Shown here piece after piece: positions 51,646 through 59,120 of a DNA stretch of 64,000 nt; the first letter of the stretch is position 1, and each line of letters opens with the position of its first letter. A program made the position numbers and the translations under genes. The stretch covers positions 1 through 64,000 of the forward strand of contig CAYUIE010000010.1 in the NCBI GenBank assembly GCA_964444665.1, given 5' to 3'. The notes below the pieces were generated by a model. The model had not been told where the DNA came from. It saw nothing but the letters and a program-made list of their open reading frames with translations, and did not search any database. The DNA comes from CAYZTY01 sp964444665. GTDB taxonomy: Bacteria > Planctomycetota > Phycisphaerae > Sedimentisphaerales > CAYZTY01.

Positions 51646-53376
51646 ATGGGACACAACGATATAAAGCAGTTAAAAATCCTGATAGTTGAAGATGACCTGA
51701 TAGACAGAAAACAGTTAGAAAGGTTACTGTCAAAATCAGAACTTTCCACTTCAGAAGTAAACCATACAGAATACCTTCAGAACGCTTTAGACCTTCTTGA
51801 CAAAGAAGATTTCGACATTGTGCTGCTGGACCTGAATCTTCCAGATAGTAACGGCTTAGACACTTTAATTAAGATAAGTGAAAAACACCCTCGCGTGGCA
51901 AATATTGTTGTAACAGGTTTGGATGATGAAAGCTTTGGCCTAAAATCGGTTGCCAAGGGCGCTCAAGACTATCTTGTCAAAGGCGAGTTTAACATGGAGA
52001 TGTTAAACAAGTCTATTTATTATGCTATCGAGCGTAAGAAAGCAGAGCTTGCTATGCGAGAGAGGGAGGCACAATACAGGCTGTTGTTTGAGTCCGCCAA
52101 TGAAGCTATATTTATAGTCAAAGGTGAGCAATTACTCGACTGTAATCCACCAACTTTAAGCATATTCGGTTGCGCCAAGGAGCAGATTGTAGGACAGCCG
52201 CTTTTACAGTTTTCCCCCGAACTTCAGCCGGATGGACAGGATTCTATAGAAAAAGTACAGGAGAAAATCAATCTGGCTTTGGAAGGAAGCCCTCAGTTTT
52301 TCGAGTGGCGATTCAATCGCTGTGATAAGATACCTTTTGATGCAGAGGTTTCTTTGAACTTGCTGGATTTATCTGGAGAAACGTTATTACAGGCGATGGT
52401 TCGTGACATTACGGAGCGTAAGCGCGCAGCTGAAGCATTGAGATTGGCTTACGAAAAACTTGAAGGAGCTAATCGTGAGATGAAGGAAATGCAGTCTCAG
52501 ATGGTGCAAAGTGAAAAATTGGCGTCCATTGGCCAGCTCGCAGCCGGTGTCGCTCACGAAATGAACACTCCTGTAGGTTTTACAGCAAGTAATTTCGAGA
52601 CGTTACAAAGCTATATGAAAAAAATCCGTGATTTGCTCAAAATGTATGATGAGCTGGCAAGTCAAATCGAATCTTCAGAAAAAGAAATACTGTTGAATAA
52701 AGTAGGTGCTATAGGTGAGTACCGAAAGGACAAGAAGATAGACTTTGTCCTCGAAGATATCCAGGGATTATTTGACGATTCGAAAGAGGGCCTTGAGAGG
52801 GTAACCGGTATTATCCAGAACCTTAGAGACTTCTCGAGAATAGACCAGATAGAATCATTCGATGAACACAATATCAATGAAGGCATCGAGGCCACACTTG
52901 TTGTGGCAATGAATGAAATCAAGTATTATGCGGATGTCAAGACCGATTTTGCCGAAGTACCTGCTATCTACTGCAATTCGGGCCAGATAAACCAGGTGTT
53001 TCTCAATATCCTTGTGAACGCGGCTCAGGCGATAAAATCCAAACAAAGAAACGAAAACGAAAAAGGAACCATCACCATCAGAACATACTCCAATACTGAA
53101 GAGGTTATATGCGAAATTGAAGATGACGGCCCTGGTATTGAAACTGATAAACTGACAAAAGTATTTGATCCTTTCTTCACAACCAAGCCGGCCGGAAAGG
53201 GAACAGGCCTGGGGCTTAGCGTCTCTTATGACATTATCGTAACAAAACATAAGGGGAAACTTTTTGTCGAAAGTACCCTTGGAAAAGGAACGAAATTTAC
53301 AATCAGGCTGCCGGTCGGCAGCAAGAAAGCGAGTGATAAAAAGGAAGAAGTAGTAGCGGAAATGACGAGCAATTGA
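51646..53376 (+). CDS. Receiver-PAS-histidine kinase hybrid
   Basis: 576 residues. An N-terminal REC domain (ILIVEDD, phospho-acceptor Asp62 in LLDLNLPDSNG, Lys in YLVKGEF), a PAS domain (YRLLFESANEAIFIVKGEQLL to DITERKRAAE), a coiled-coil linker, an H-box SIGQLAAGVAHEMNTPVGF with His304, an N-box NQVFLNILVNAAQAI and G-boxes DDGPGIETD and GTGLGLSVSYDII. No membrane segment, so it senses in the cytoplasm. It forms an operon with the response regulator 50 bases on and may control the neighbouring export locus (inference). Confidence 0.93.
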   Translation: MGHNDIKQLKILIVEDDLIDRKQLERLLSKSELSTSEVNHTEYLQNALDLLDKEDFDIVLLDLNLPDSNGLDTLIKISEKHPRVANIVVTGLDDESFGLKSVAKGAQDYLVKGEFNMEMLNKSIYYAIERKKAELAMREREAQYRLLFESANEAIFIVKGEQLLDCNPPTLSIFGCAKEQIVGQPLLQFSPELQPDGQDSIEKVQEKINLALEGSPQFFEWRFNRCDKIPFDAEVSLNLLDLSGETLLQAMVRDITERKRAAEALRLAYEKLEGANREMKEMQSQMVQSEKLASIGQLAAGVAHEMNTPVGFTASNFETLQSYMKKIRDLLKMYDELASQIESSEKEILLNKVGAIGEYRKDKKIDFVLEDIQGLFDDSKEGLERVTGIIQNLRDFSRIDQIESFDEHNINEGIEATLVVAMNEIKYYADVKTDFAEVPAIYCNSGQINQVFLNILVNAAQAIKSKQRNENEKGTITIRTYSNTEEVICEIEDDGPGIETDKLTKVFDPFFTTKPAGKGTGLGLSVSYDIIVTKHKGKLFVESTLGKGTKFTIRLPVGSKKASDKKEEVVAEMTSN

Positions 53377-53426
53377 GAGAAGAATATCGAGAAGGTTAAA
53401 AATTAGTAATACGGGGTATTTAGAAA

Positions 53427-53837
53427 ATGGAAAAAAGAACAATATTATTCGTTGACGATGAAGAAAAAATACTTAAATCGCTCGAAAGAGGGCTTTTGGA
53501 CGAGCCATATAACTGTTTTTTTGCCAAAAGTGGTAAAAAAGCACTCGAGATTCTCGAACAGAACGAAGTACATGTAATTGTGACAGATATGCGTATGCCG
53601 GAGATGTCCGGTCTGGAGTTTCTCAGGATCGTCAAGGAGAAGTATCCTCATATCGTCAGGCTTGTTCTGTCCGGTTATACACAGGTAACCACTCTTCTTA
53701 CAGCTATCAATCAGGGAGAGATATTCAAGTTCATCACAAAGCCATGGAAGCTTGAGGAAGAATTTAAGACTGTTCTACAAGAGGCGGTAGAATATTATAA
53801 TCAGCGTAACGAACACGAAAGCCTGGTCAAAAAATAG
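53427..53837 (+). CDS. Single-domain response regulator
   Basis: 136 residues. ILFVDDEEKILKSLERGL, phospho-acceptor Asp54 in IVTDMRMPEMSG, the switch VLSGYTQ and Lys in KFITKPWKLEEEF. This is the RpfG-type receiver without an output domain; it ends EHESLVKK, so it acts by contact or as a phosphate relay. It follows the hybrid kinase. A GCCTCG/CGAGGC hairpin overlaps its stop (53837-53857) but lacks a T-run. Confidence 0.92.
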   Translation: MEKRTILFVDDEEKILKSLERGLLDEPYNCFFAKSGKKALEILEQNEVHVIVTDMRMPEMSGLEFLRIVKEKYPHIVRLVLSGYTQVTTLLTAINQGEIFKFITKPWKLEEEFKTVLQEAVEYYNQRNEHESLVKK

Positions 53838-54037
53838 CCTCGAGAAAAAGCCGAGGCGAGGAGCGAACAGCTGGCGGCGGGGGCTAAGAAAAAAAGCGGC
53901 GGTCCCTCGTTTTGGGGAATTTTATGGCCTTAAGCATAAATCACAGAAAACGCACATCATAAAACCATACCATTTTTCTGAAACTATGCCATAATAACCG
54001 AATCACCTGTTCTTAATAAAATCCGGATTACATTTAC

Positions 54038-54269
54038 TTATTGAGCTGCGCCTGCTTCCAAGAGCAGCTTCTCAATCTCGACTTGTCCTTTCTTTCTTGC
54101 AATTCCTAAAGCTGTAATTCCAATTGATTTGGAAGAAAAAACATATTCGGATTTTTTGCTTACAGCGTTTAGATCCCTTTGATAGTTCCGGATGCTCGAC
54201 CCACCCCTTTATCTCCCTAACAACCTCCGGGTGTAAATTTTTTTCAAACATTTTAAGCCCCGATGCCAC
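54038..54269 (-). pseudogene. Frameshifted ankyrin-repeat gene remnant
   Basis: On the minus strand the frame GLKMFEKNLHPEVVREIKGW runs to EHPELSKG. A one-base shift near 54180 is needed to continue into DLNAVSKKSEYVF and then GITALGIARKKGQVEIEKLL, LEAGAAQ and a stop at 54038. GITALGIARKKGQVEIEKLL is an ankyrin repeat core. The 5' part is missing: a stop stands just before 54269. So the gene is both truncated and shifted. Confidence 0.7.
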
Positions 54270-54281
54270 TTTTTTTTAATT

Positions 54282-54614
54282 CTACCTGATTCTTAGTTCA
54301 TATTTCTTAAGGTTCTCATCTACAAAATTACTGCCCCACCCAATGAGCGTGTCTCTTTCAAAAACAAAAGGTGTCATCTCATCCAAAGTCGTGTACCCGT
54401 CACTTTGCCATTCTGTTATGTAAAACTAAGTCTCCTGTGACTGATAAATTTCTCTTTTGTACGGTTTGCCCATAATCTTTCTGACTTCATCTTTGCTCAT
54501 CCCCACCTCTAAGCTGTTCATCTTGTCTCTGTTTATACTTGCCTCTATACCTTTCATAGCACCGCATCCGCTTATAAACAACAGGCCCAACAGAATAAGA
54601 GTAGCGGTTTTCAT
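54282..54614 (-). pseudogene. DUF3192/BamE-like lipoprotein gene interrupted by one in-frame amber codon
   Basis: It starts MKTATLILLGLLFISGCG at 54614 (lipobox ISGC, AAGGGGA upstream) and continues LEVGMSKDEVRKIMGKPYKREIYQSQET, the BamE/SmpA-like pattern, to a TAG at 54426-54428. The same frame then runs on without break: FYITEWQSDGYTT, LDEMTPFVFERDTLIGWG, SNFVDENLKKYELRIR and a stop at 54282. The second part fits the DUF3192 end (TKDECTPLVFKDGELVGWG in relatives). The TAG stands where an aromatic residue, probably Trp (TGG), is expected. One base change would restore the gene, so this is a young pseudogene, a sequencing error or a recoded codon. Confidence 0.75.
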
Positions 54615-54649
54615 AAGTTCCCCTTTATAAACCAATATCTTTTCGAGCT

Positions 54650-54982
54650 TCAACTCTTCAGCAGCGCCACCAAAGCACATGCTGCCGAAATAGCTGCTGC
54701 CAGTCCGGCCAGATATGCTGCCCAAGTTATCCTTTTTGCCCGTTGGTCAGCCCGCTCATTCTTAATCCATTCTTGAATATTCTTAAACATCTCAGGATAA
54801 CTAAGCCGCCTACAGAGCGCATCTGCCGAATCTATCGGTAGCTTTAGGCGATTCAGCAGGTTAAAAAACTTTTGCTGCTTATCAGCTTCGCTATCCGTTT
54901 TTGCTGACATAATCTTATTCAACTCCTCTTCTACCTCTTTAACTGTTAGATTGGCTTCTTTGCATTTCTGATTAGGATCCAT
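54650..54982 (-). CDS. Small membrane protein of unknown function
   Basis: 110 residues. Two helical charged segments (VKEVEEELNKIMSAKTDSEADKQ and PEMFKNIQEWIKNERADQRAKR) precede one C-terminal membrane helix (WAAYLAGLAAAISAACALVALL). AAGGA lies seven bases before the ATG. I recognise no family. It lies 35 bases upstream of the broken lipoprotein gene in the same direction, so the two may have formed an operon. Confidence 0.6.
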   Translation of the reverse strand: MDPNQKCKEANLTVKEVEEELNKIMSAKTDSEADKQQKFFNLLNRLKLPIDSADALCRRLSYPEMFKNIQEWIKNERADQRAKRITWAAYLAGLAAAISAACALVALLKS

Positions 54983-55300
54983 CTCTCATCCTTTTCAAAG
55001 CCACGAAAACGCAAAAATCTATTTTCTCCTATCACCGATAATGGGTACCAAACCCTACTTTAGCTGTTTTTTTCAGTTCTTAGGCGTCTTGGATTAGTTC
55101 TTCTCGGTTTACCCTACTATAAGTCTTTCTCGCTTATATCCGCTATTTTCATCAGGTGTTTTAACAGGCCGATTTTTAAAATCATTATATCTTTTAACCA
55201 GCCAAAAAGTAAGAGTCCAAGCCCTGCAATTCCGCGCTTAATCAGGACAAAGGTGGGGCAAGCCCCACCCTACCAGTGCTTAGTCATCCCCCACATGCCT
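54983..55300. other. Intergenic region with a GGTGGGGC-AA-GCCCCACC hairpin
   Basis: About 318 bases without a gene. Near 55251-55268 a perfect 8-bp hairpin GGTGGGGC/GCCCCACC is present without a T-run, similar in type to the hairpins at 4738-4792. Confidence 0.5.
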
Positions 55301-56344
55301 TCAAGGTCTGCGCTTTTGGGCCTCACGTCGAAAGATTTCCTCGTACACCTTTTCGTAACCTGAGACCATCTTGTCGATTGTAAAGTTTTCTTCGACACGT
55401 TGCCGGCATTTCCTGCGGTCAATTTTATCGATTTTGCCGACGGCTTCGGCCGCTTCATCCACATTGTTGACCAGATAGCCGGTTTCATTGTCTGCGATAA
55501 CTTCCCGGCAGGAGCCTAAGTCCATAGCAATCACAGGTACACCCGCGGCCATAGATTCGGCAAGCACAAGCCCGAACCGTTCGGGAATGGTATTGAGATG
55601 AAGAACCGTATAGGTCTCTTTGAAAAGTGCGTCGCGCTGAACGGGATTGACCGAGCCGATAAACTGAATAGAGGAATCGTTGATGTGCGGCTTAATCAGA
55701 TTATCAAAGTAATCCTGGTCCTGGATTATTCCTGCTATGATTAGGTCTTTGCCGCACTTCTTCGCAGTCTCTATCGCCAGATGTGTCCCTTTGTCGTCAT
55801 GTATCCGCCCTAAAAAGACCAGCTTATCGCCCGGCTCGGGCCTGAAGGTAAGGTTGGACAAATCAATGCCGTTATATACTGTCGCAAGGTAAGGCAGGTT
55901 CTTATCCCGGTCAGAGTCGCTTATCGAGACGTAGTAATTGTTCTTATATTTGTGATAGACGGGAAGAATATAGGGTGATGAAAAGCCGTGAATTGTCGTC
56001 AGCATCGGTGTGTTTATTAATCGCGAGTACGTTAGGGGAAGATAGTCGAAGTTGTTGTGAATCAGGTCGAACTGGTCGGCCTGCTCCATAACCTCCGAGA
56101 TATGCAAGCAGCCAACCACCCAGGGAATCTGACGTCTGTCCTCTTCGTAACCTTTCTCGATAATGGCGCGAAGCTTTGCCTGTGTTATCGAATCTTTAGT
56201 CGCGAAGAGTGTAACATCCCATCCGCGAGCCACTAGGCCCTCGGTAATGTTGCTGGCCACCGTCTCCCACGCGCCGTATTCTCTCGGCGGAGTCCGCCAC
56301 GCCACCGGAGAAAGAACTGCTATTCGCTTATCCTTTAGTACCAT
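55301..56344 (-). CDS. Glycosyltransferase, GT4 family
   Basis: 347 residues, GT-B. It opens IAVLSPVAWRTPPREYGAWE (the G-G or G-A loop of acceptor binding), then LVFLGRIHDDKGTHLAIETAKK at the start of the donor half, and the E-x7-E motif as PERFGLVLAESMAAGVPVIAMDLGS. Members of this branch often transfer mannose or glucose. It is divergent from the GH130 gene across a 240-base gap that should hold both promoters; this pairing suggests linked control of mannoside metabolism (inference). Confidence 0.88.
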   Translation of the reverse strand: MVLKDKRIAVLSPVAWRTPPREYGAWETVASNITEGLVARGWDVTLFATKDSITQAKLRAIIEKGYEEDRRQIPWVVGCLHISEVMEQADQFDLIHNNFDYLPLTYSRLINTPMLTTIHGFSSPYILPVYHKYKNNYYVSISDSDRDKNLPYLATVYNGIDLSNLTFRPEPGDKLVFLGRIHDDKGTHLAIETAKKCGKDLIIAGIIQDQDYFDNLIKPHINDSSIQFIGSVNPVQRDALFKETYTVLHLNTIPERFGLVLAESMAAGVPVIAMDLGSCREVIADNETGYLVNNVDEAAEAVGKIDKIDRRKCRQRVEENFTIDKMVSGYEKVYEEIFRREAQKRRP

Positions 56345-56583
56345 TTTTCATTACCTTCCTTATTAAAAAAGTTATAAACCTGATGTCCGATTCGTTAAAC
56401 GTGTGGGTATTATAATTGAGACGAGATGTGATTCAAGGTAAATCAGTGGTTTAATGAATTTGTGGGAATTATAATCCTGCTGAAAGCTTTAATTGGGTCG
56501 TAAAAAAAAATGTTGAAACCTTTATCGTCGCCTATTACACTTTGTCGTTGTATTGATTTGTTTTCAGTGCAGGAGGTGGCCTT

Positions 56584-57636
56584 ATGCATGTCGAACGATT
56601 TGTCGAGAATCCCTTAATCGTGCCGGCCGATGTGCCTGCAAGTCGGCCGGACTACGAAGTTGTAGGCTCTTTTAATGCTGGGGCCATAACCTATAAAGGA
56701 GAGACGCTTTTACTTTTGCGGGTGGCCGAACGGCCGAAAGATAAGGCTGATGATGAGGAGTTAGCACCTGTCCTGAATCCCGCAACAGATAAAATCGATG
56801 AGCTGAGGATAAAGCACGGCGAGCCGGAACTTGATATTATAGACTCGCGAATATTCTCTTACAAAGGCAGGACGTATCTAACCAGCATATCACACCTGCG
56901 GCTGGCCCGCAGCAGAGACGGCCGTAACTTCACTATTGAGCCGACTCCCGCAGTATTTCCTCGTGAAGAATACGAAACCTTTGGTCTGGAGGACCCGCGT
57001 ATTACGCAAATCGGCGAGGAATTTTTTGTCACTTATAAGGTAGTAAGCCCGGACGGTATTTGTACGGCACTATTGAAAACCCCGGACTTTAAAAATTACG
57101 AACGATTAGGCATCATCTTCTGCCCTGAGAATATCGATGTAGTTTTGTTCCCCGAAAAAATAGACGGCCGGTTCTATGCCCTTACCCGGCCGGTGCCCAG
57201 GCACATCGGTCTGCCTTCGATATGGCTTGCTTCCTCGCCGGACCTGATTCACTGGGGCTGCCATAGGCCACTTATTCTGCCCAGGGCGGGGCAGTTTGAT
57301 GGAGGTAAGGTTGGCGCAAGCTGTGTGCCGATTAAGACTGAAGAAGGTTGGCTCGAGATTTACCACGGCACTGACGAACAGGGCAAATACAGCCTTGCCG
57401 CCGCCCTATTGGATAACAAGGATCCTTCAAAGCTTCTTGCCCGTTCTTTGGAGCCCCTGATGGAGCCAAAGGCCGACTACGAGCTGGCCGGCTTTTACGG
57501 CAACGTTGTCTTTTCCTGCGGGGCTGTTCTCGATTCGGCCGGCACTGTAACAATTTACTATGGCGCAGCCGATTCCGTTACGGCCGCTGCAACTATCAAA
57601 CTCCAGACTATTTTGGAACATCTGGATGAATGCTGA
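56584..57636 (+). CDS. Glycoside hydrolase family 130 (mannoside phosphorylase type)
   Basis: 350 residues, five-bladed propeller. ENPLIVPADVPA at the start, GSFNAGAITYKGETLLLLRV, EDPRITQIGEEFFVTYKVVSP with the Asp expected in catalysis, PSIWLASSPDLIHW, GKVGASCVPIKTEEGWLEIYHG and FYGNVVFSCGAVLD. GH130 enzymes cleave beta-mannosides by phosphorolysis, releasing mannose 1-phosphate. No signal peptide, so it works in the cytoplasm on imported oligosaccharides. AGGAGGTGG precedes the ATG. Its substrate (mannosylglucose, mannobiose or N-glycan core) cannot be told from sequence. Confidence 0.9.
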   Translation: MHVERFVENPLIVPADVPASRPDYEVVGSFNAGAITYKGETLLLLRVAERPKDKADDEELAPVLNPATDKIDELRIKHGEPELDIIDSRIFSYKGRTYLTSISHLRLARSRDGRNFTIEPTPAVFPREEYETFGLEDPRITQIGEEFFVTYKVVSPDGICTALLKTPDFKNYERLGIIFCPENIDVVLFPEKIDGRFYALTRPVPRHIGLPSIWLASSPDLIHWGCHRPLILPRAGQFDGGKVGASCVPIKTEEGWLEIYHGTDEQGKYSLAAALLDNKDPSKLLARSLEPLMEPKADYELAGFYGNVVFSCGAVLDSAGTVTIYYGAADSVTAAATIKLQTILEHLDEC

Positions 57637-57753
57637 CGATTCCTTGGGTCGTTGCTTCGTTCTGCCAACCTTGGGCCAAACTGACAAAAAATCCTGATTT
57701 TCCTGTACCATTTCACTGGACAGCCTGGTAACAGTGGACTAAAATTCCCCGTT

Positions 57754-58431
57754 ATGGCGAGGAAAATACTGGTTGTTGATGATGAACCGGACCAGCTTGC
57801 CCTGCTGGAGATGAACCTTGGGCAGGAAGGTTTTCTCGTCTGCACTGCTGCCAATGCCGCCGAAGCACGCACTGCAGTTCGTGAAGAAAGGCCTGATTTA
57901 ATCCTGCTGGACGTCATTCTTCCCGATACCTCCGGCGTCAATCTTGCCGCCGAGCTTAAACACAGCCCCGATACTACCGGCATCCCCATAATTATGCTAA
58001 CCGCCAAAGATACCGAGACCGATATGGTGGTAGGCCTGAGTGTCGGCGCCGACGACTATGTTACCAAGCCTTTTAGCACTGCGGTATTACTCGCCCGCAT
58101 AGAGGCCGTTTTACGACGTGCCAATGAGCCTCCTGAGGTTTCGAAGGACGCTCTCGTTGCCGGACCGATTAAAGTTATCACCGCTAATCGGCAGGTTTTT
58201 GTCGATGATAAGCCGGTTGAGCTTACGGGGGCGGAGTTTACAATACTTGCCGCTTTATTACAGGCCAGCGGGGCGGTACTCTCCCGCGAGCAGATTATGG
58301 AGCAACTGGACAGTGCGGGAGCCGGCAAGCGCATTATCCCGGTGCACATATCGTGCCTTAGAAAAAAGCTTGGTCCCGCAAGAAAGCTTGTCAAAACCGT
58401 CCACGGCGCCGGATACAGAATCGAAACTTAA
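57754..58431 (+). CDS. OmpR/PhoB-type response regulator
   Basis: 225 residues. Receiver: ILVVDDEPDQLALLEMNLG, phospho-acceptor Asp53 in LILLDVILPDTSG, switch Thr in IIMLTAKD, Lys in DYVTKPF. Output: winged helix with LTGAEFTILAALLQASGAVLSREQIMEQL, IPVHISCLRKKLG and TVHGAGYRIE. No cognate kinase gene is adjacent, so its signal source is unknown. It follows GH130 by 117 bases. Confidence 0.95.
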   Translation: MARKILVVDDEPDQLALLEMNLGQEGFLVCTAANAAEARTAVREERPDLILLDVILPDTSGVNLAAELKHSPDTTGIPIIMLTAKDTETDMVVGLSVGADDYVTKPFSTAVLLARIEAVLRRANEPPEVSKDALVAGPIKVITANRQVFVDDKPVELTGAEFTILAALLQASGAVLSREQIMEQLDSAGAGKRIIPVHISCLRKKLGPARKLVKTVHGAGYRIET

Positions 58432-58517
58432 GTCTCGTCACTTGTAGTGTCATATGGGAAGTTGCTCGTGCTTGCCGGCAGGAATCTAAAACTCAAGTAC
58501 GAGAATTTTGCTGGTAG

Positions 58518-58964
58518 TTATTTTTTAGGTTTTGGCGGTTTTTCGAACTCGGCCAATGCCTCAGTTTTCAGCTTCTGGGCCGCCTGGAGTAAATCATCTC
58601 TGACCGGTTCCTCGTAAGGCTTCAGTTCAAAGGTCCATTCATACGAATCGAGAGTCCTTGTAGGCCAGCAGAACGAAGCGATAAAATCAAACGGAAACAT
58701 ATCATACCACGGCGCCTCCAGTTCGCGGTGTGTACTTAGCGTCTCGAAGCCCTGCCTGCTTATTCGCACGCTGTAATCCCCGTACCAGTTAAATGATACG
58801 GTCACCGGAGATGTGCCTATCTCTTCATCGTTGAGGATTACCAGCGCCCCGGCAGGCTGTGTATTTATCGTCAGTTCCCGCTGCAGGCCCCCACAGCCGG
58901 AGAGAAAAACAATCGTCAAAGCCGAGATTGCCGTGATTAAAGTAGCGCCTGCCGATTTATGCAT
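58518..58964 (-). CDS. PEGA-domain lipoprotein
   Basis: 148 residues. The signal ends in a lipobox LSGC. A PEGA domain follows (RELTINTQPAGALVILNDEE to GDYSVRISRQGFETL), then an amphipathic stretch (LEAPWYDMFPFDFIASFCWP) and a Lys/Pro-rich tail. PEGA domains are small beta sandwiches of the cell surface or S-layer. This DUF with the PWYD...FD element recurs in planctomycete lipoproteins as I recall. It has no operon partner. Confidence 0.8.
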   Translation of the reverse strand: MHKSAGATLITAISALTIVFLSGCGGLQRELTINTQPAGALVILNDEEIGTSPVTVSFNWYGDYSVRISRQGFETLSTHRELEAPWYDMFPFDFIASFCWPTRTLDSYEWTFELKPYEEPVRDDLLQAAQKLKTEALAEFEKPPKPKK

Positions 58965-59068
58965 AATCAGCCCTCACAACATCATTCGCGGATAAACTCT
59001 AACATTATCAGCCCGGCCAATCAACAGTATAATATGGAAATTCAAAATCATTGACATCGCAGCACCCA

Positions 59069-59107
59069 GCCGGTAAGTTATCCCGATGGAATCGGGACCG
59101 GCTTTTT
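59069..59107 (+). promoter_or_regulatory. Terminator-like hairpin in the pheT leader
   Basis: GCCGG (59069-59073) pairs with CCGGC (59098-59102); inside, TCCCGAT (59081-59087) pairs with ATCGGGA (59091-59097). Five T residues follow (59103-59107), only 13 bases before the pheT ATG at 59121. It could be an attenuator or simply the terminator of an upstream transcript. The inner 17 bases equal the dispersed hairpin at 8494-8510. Confidence 0.55.
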
Positions 59108-59120
59108 AAGGCATTGCAGA

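Noticed and set aside
53837..53857. GCCTCG/CGAGGC hairpin at the end of the response-regulator gene as terminator
   Set aside because: Stem is only 6 bp and no T-run follows.
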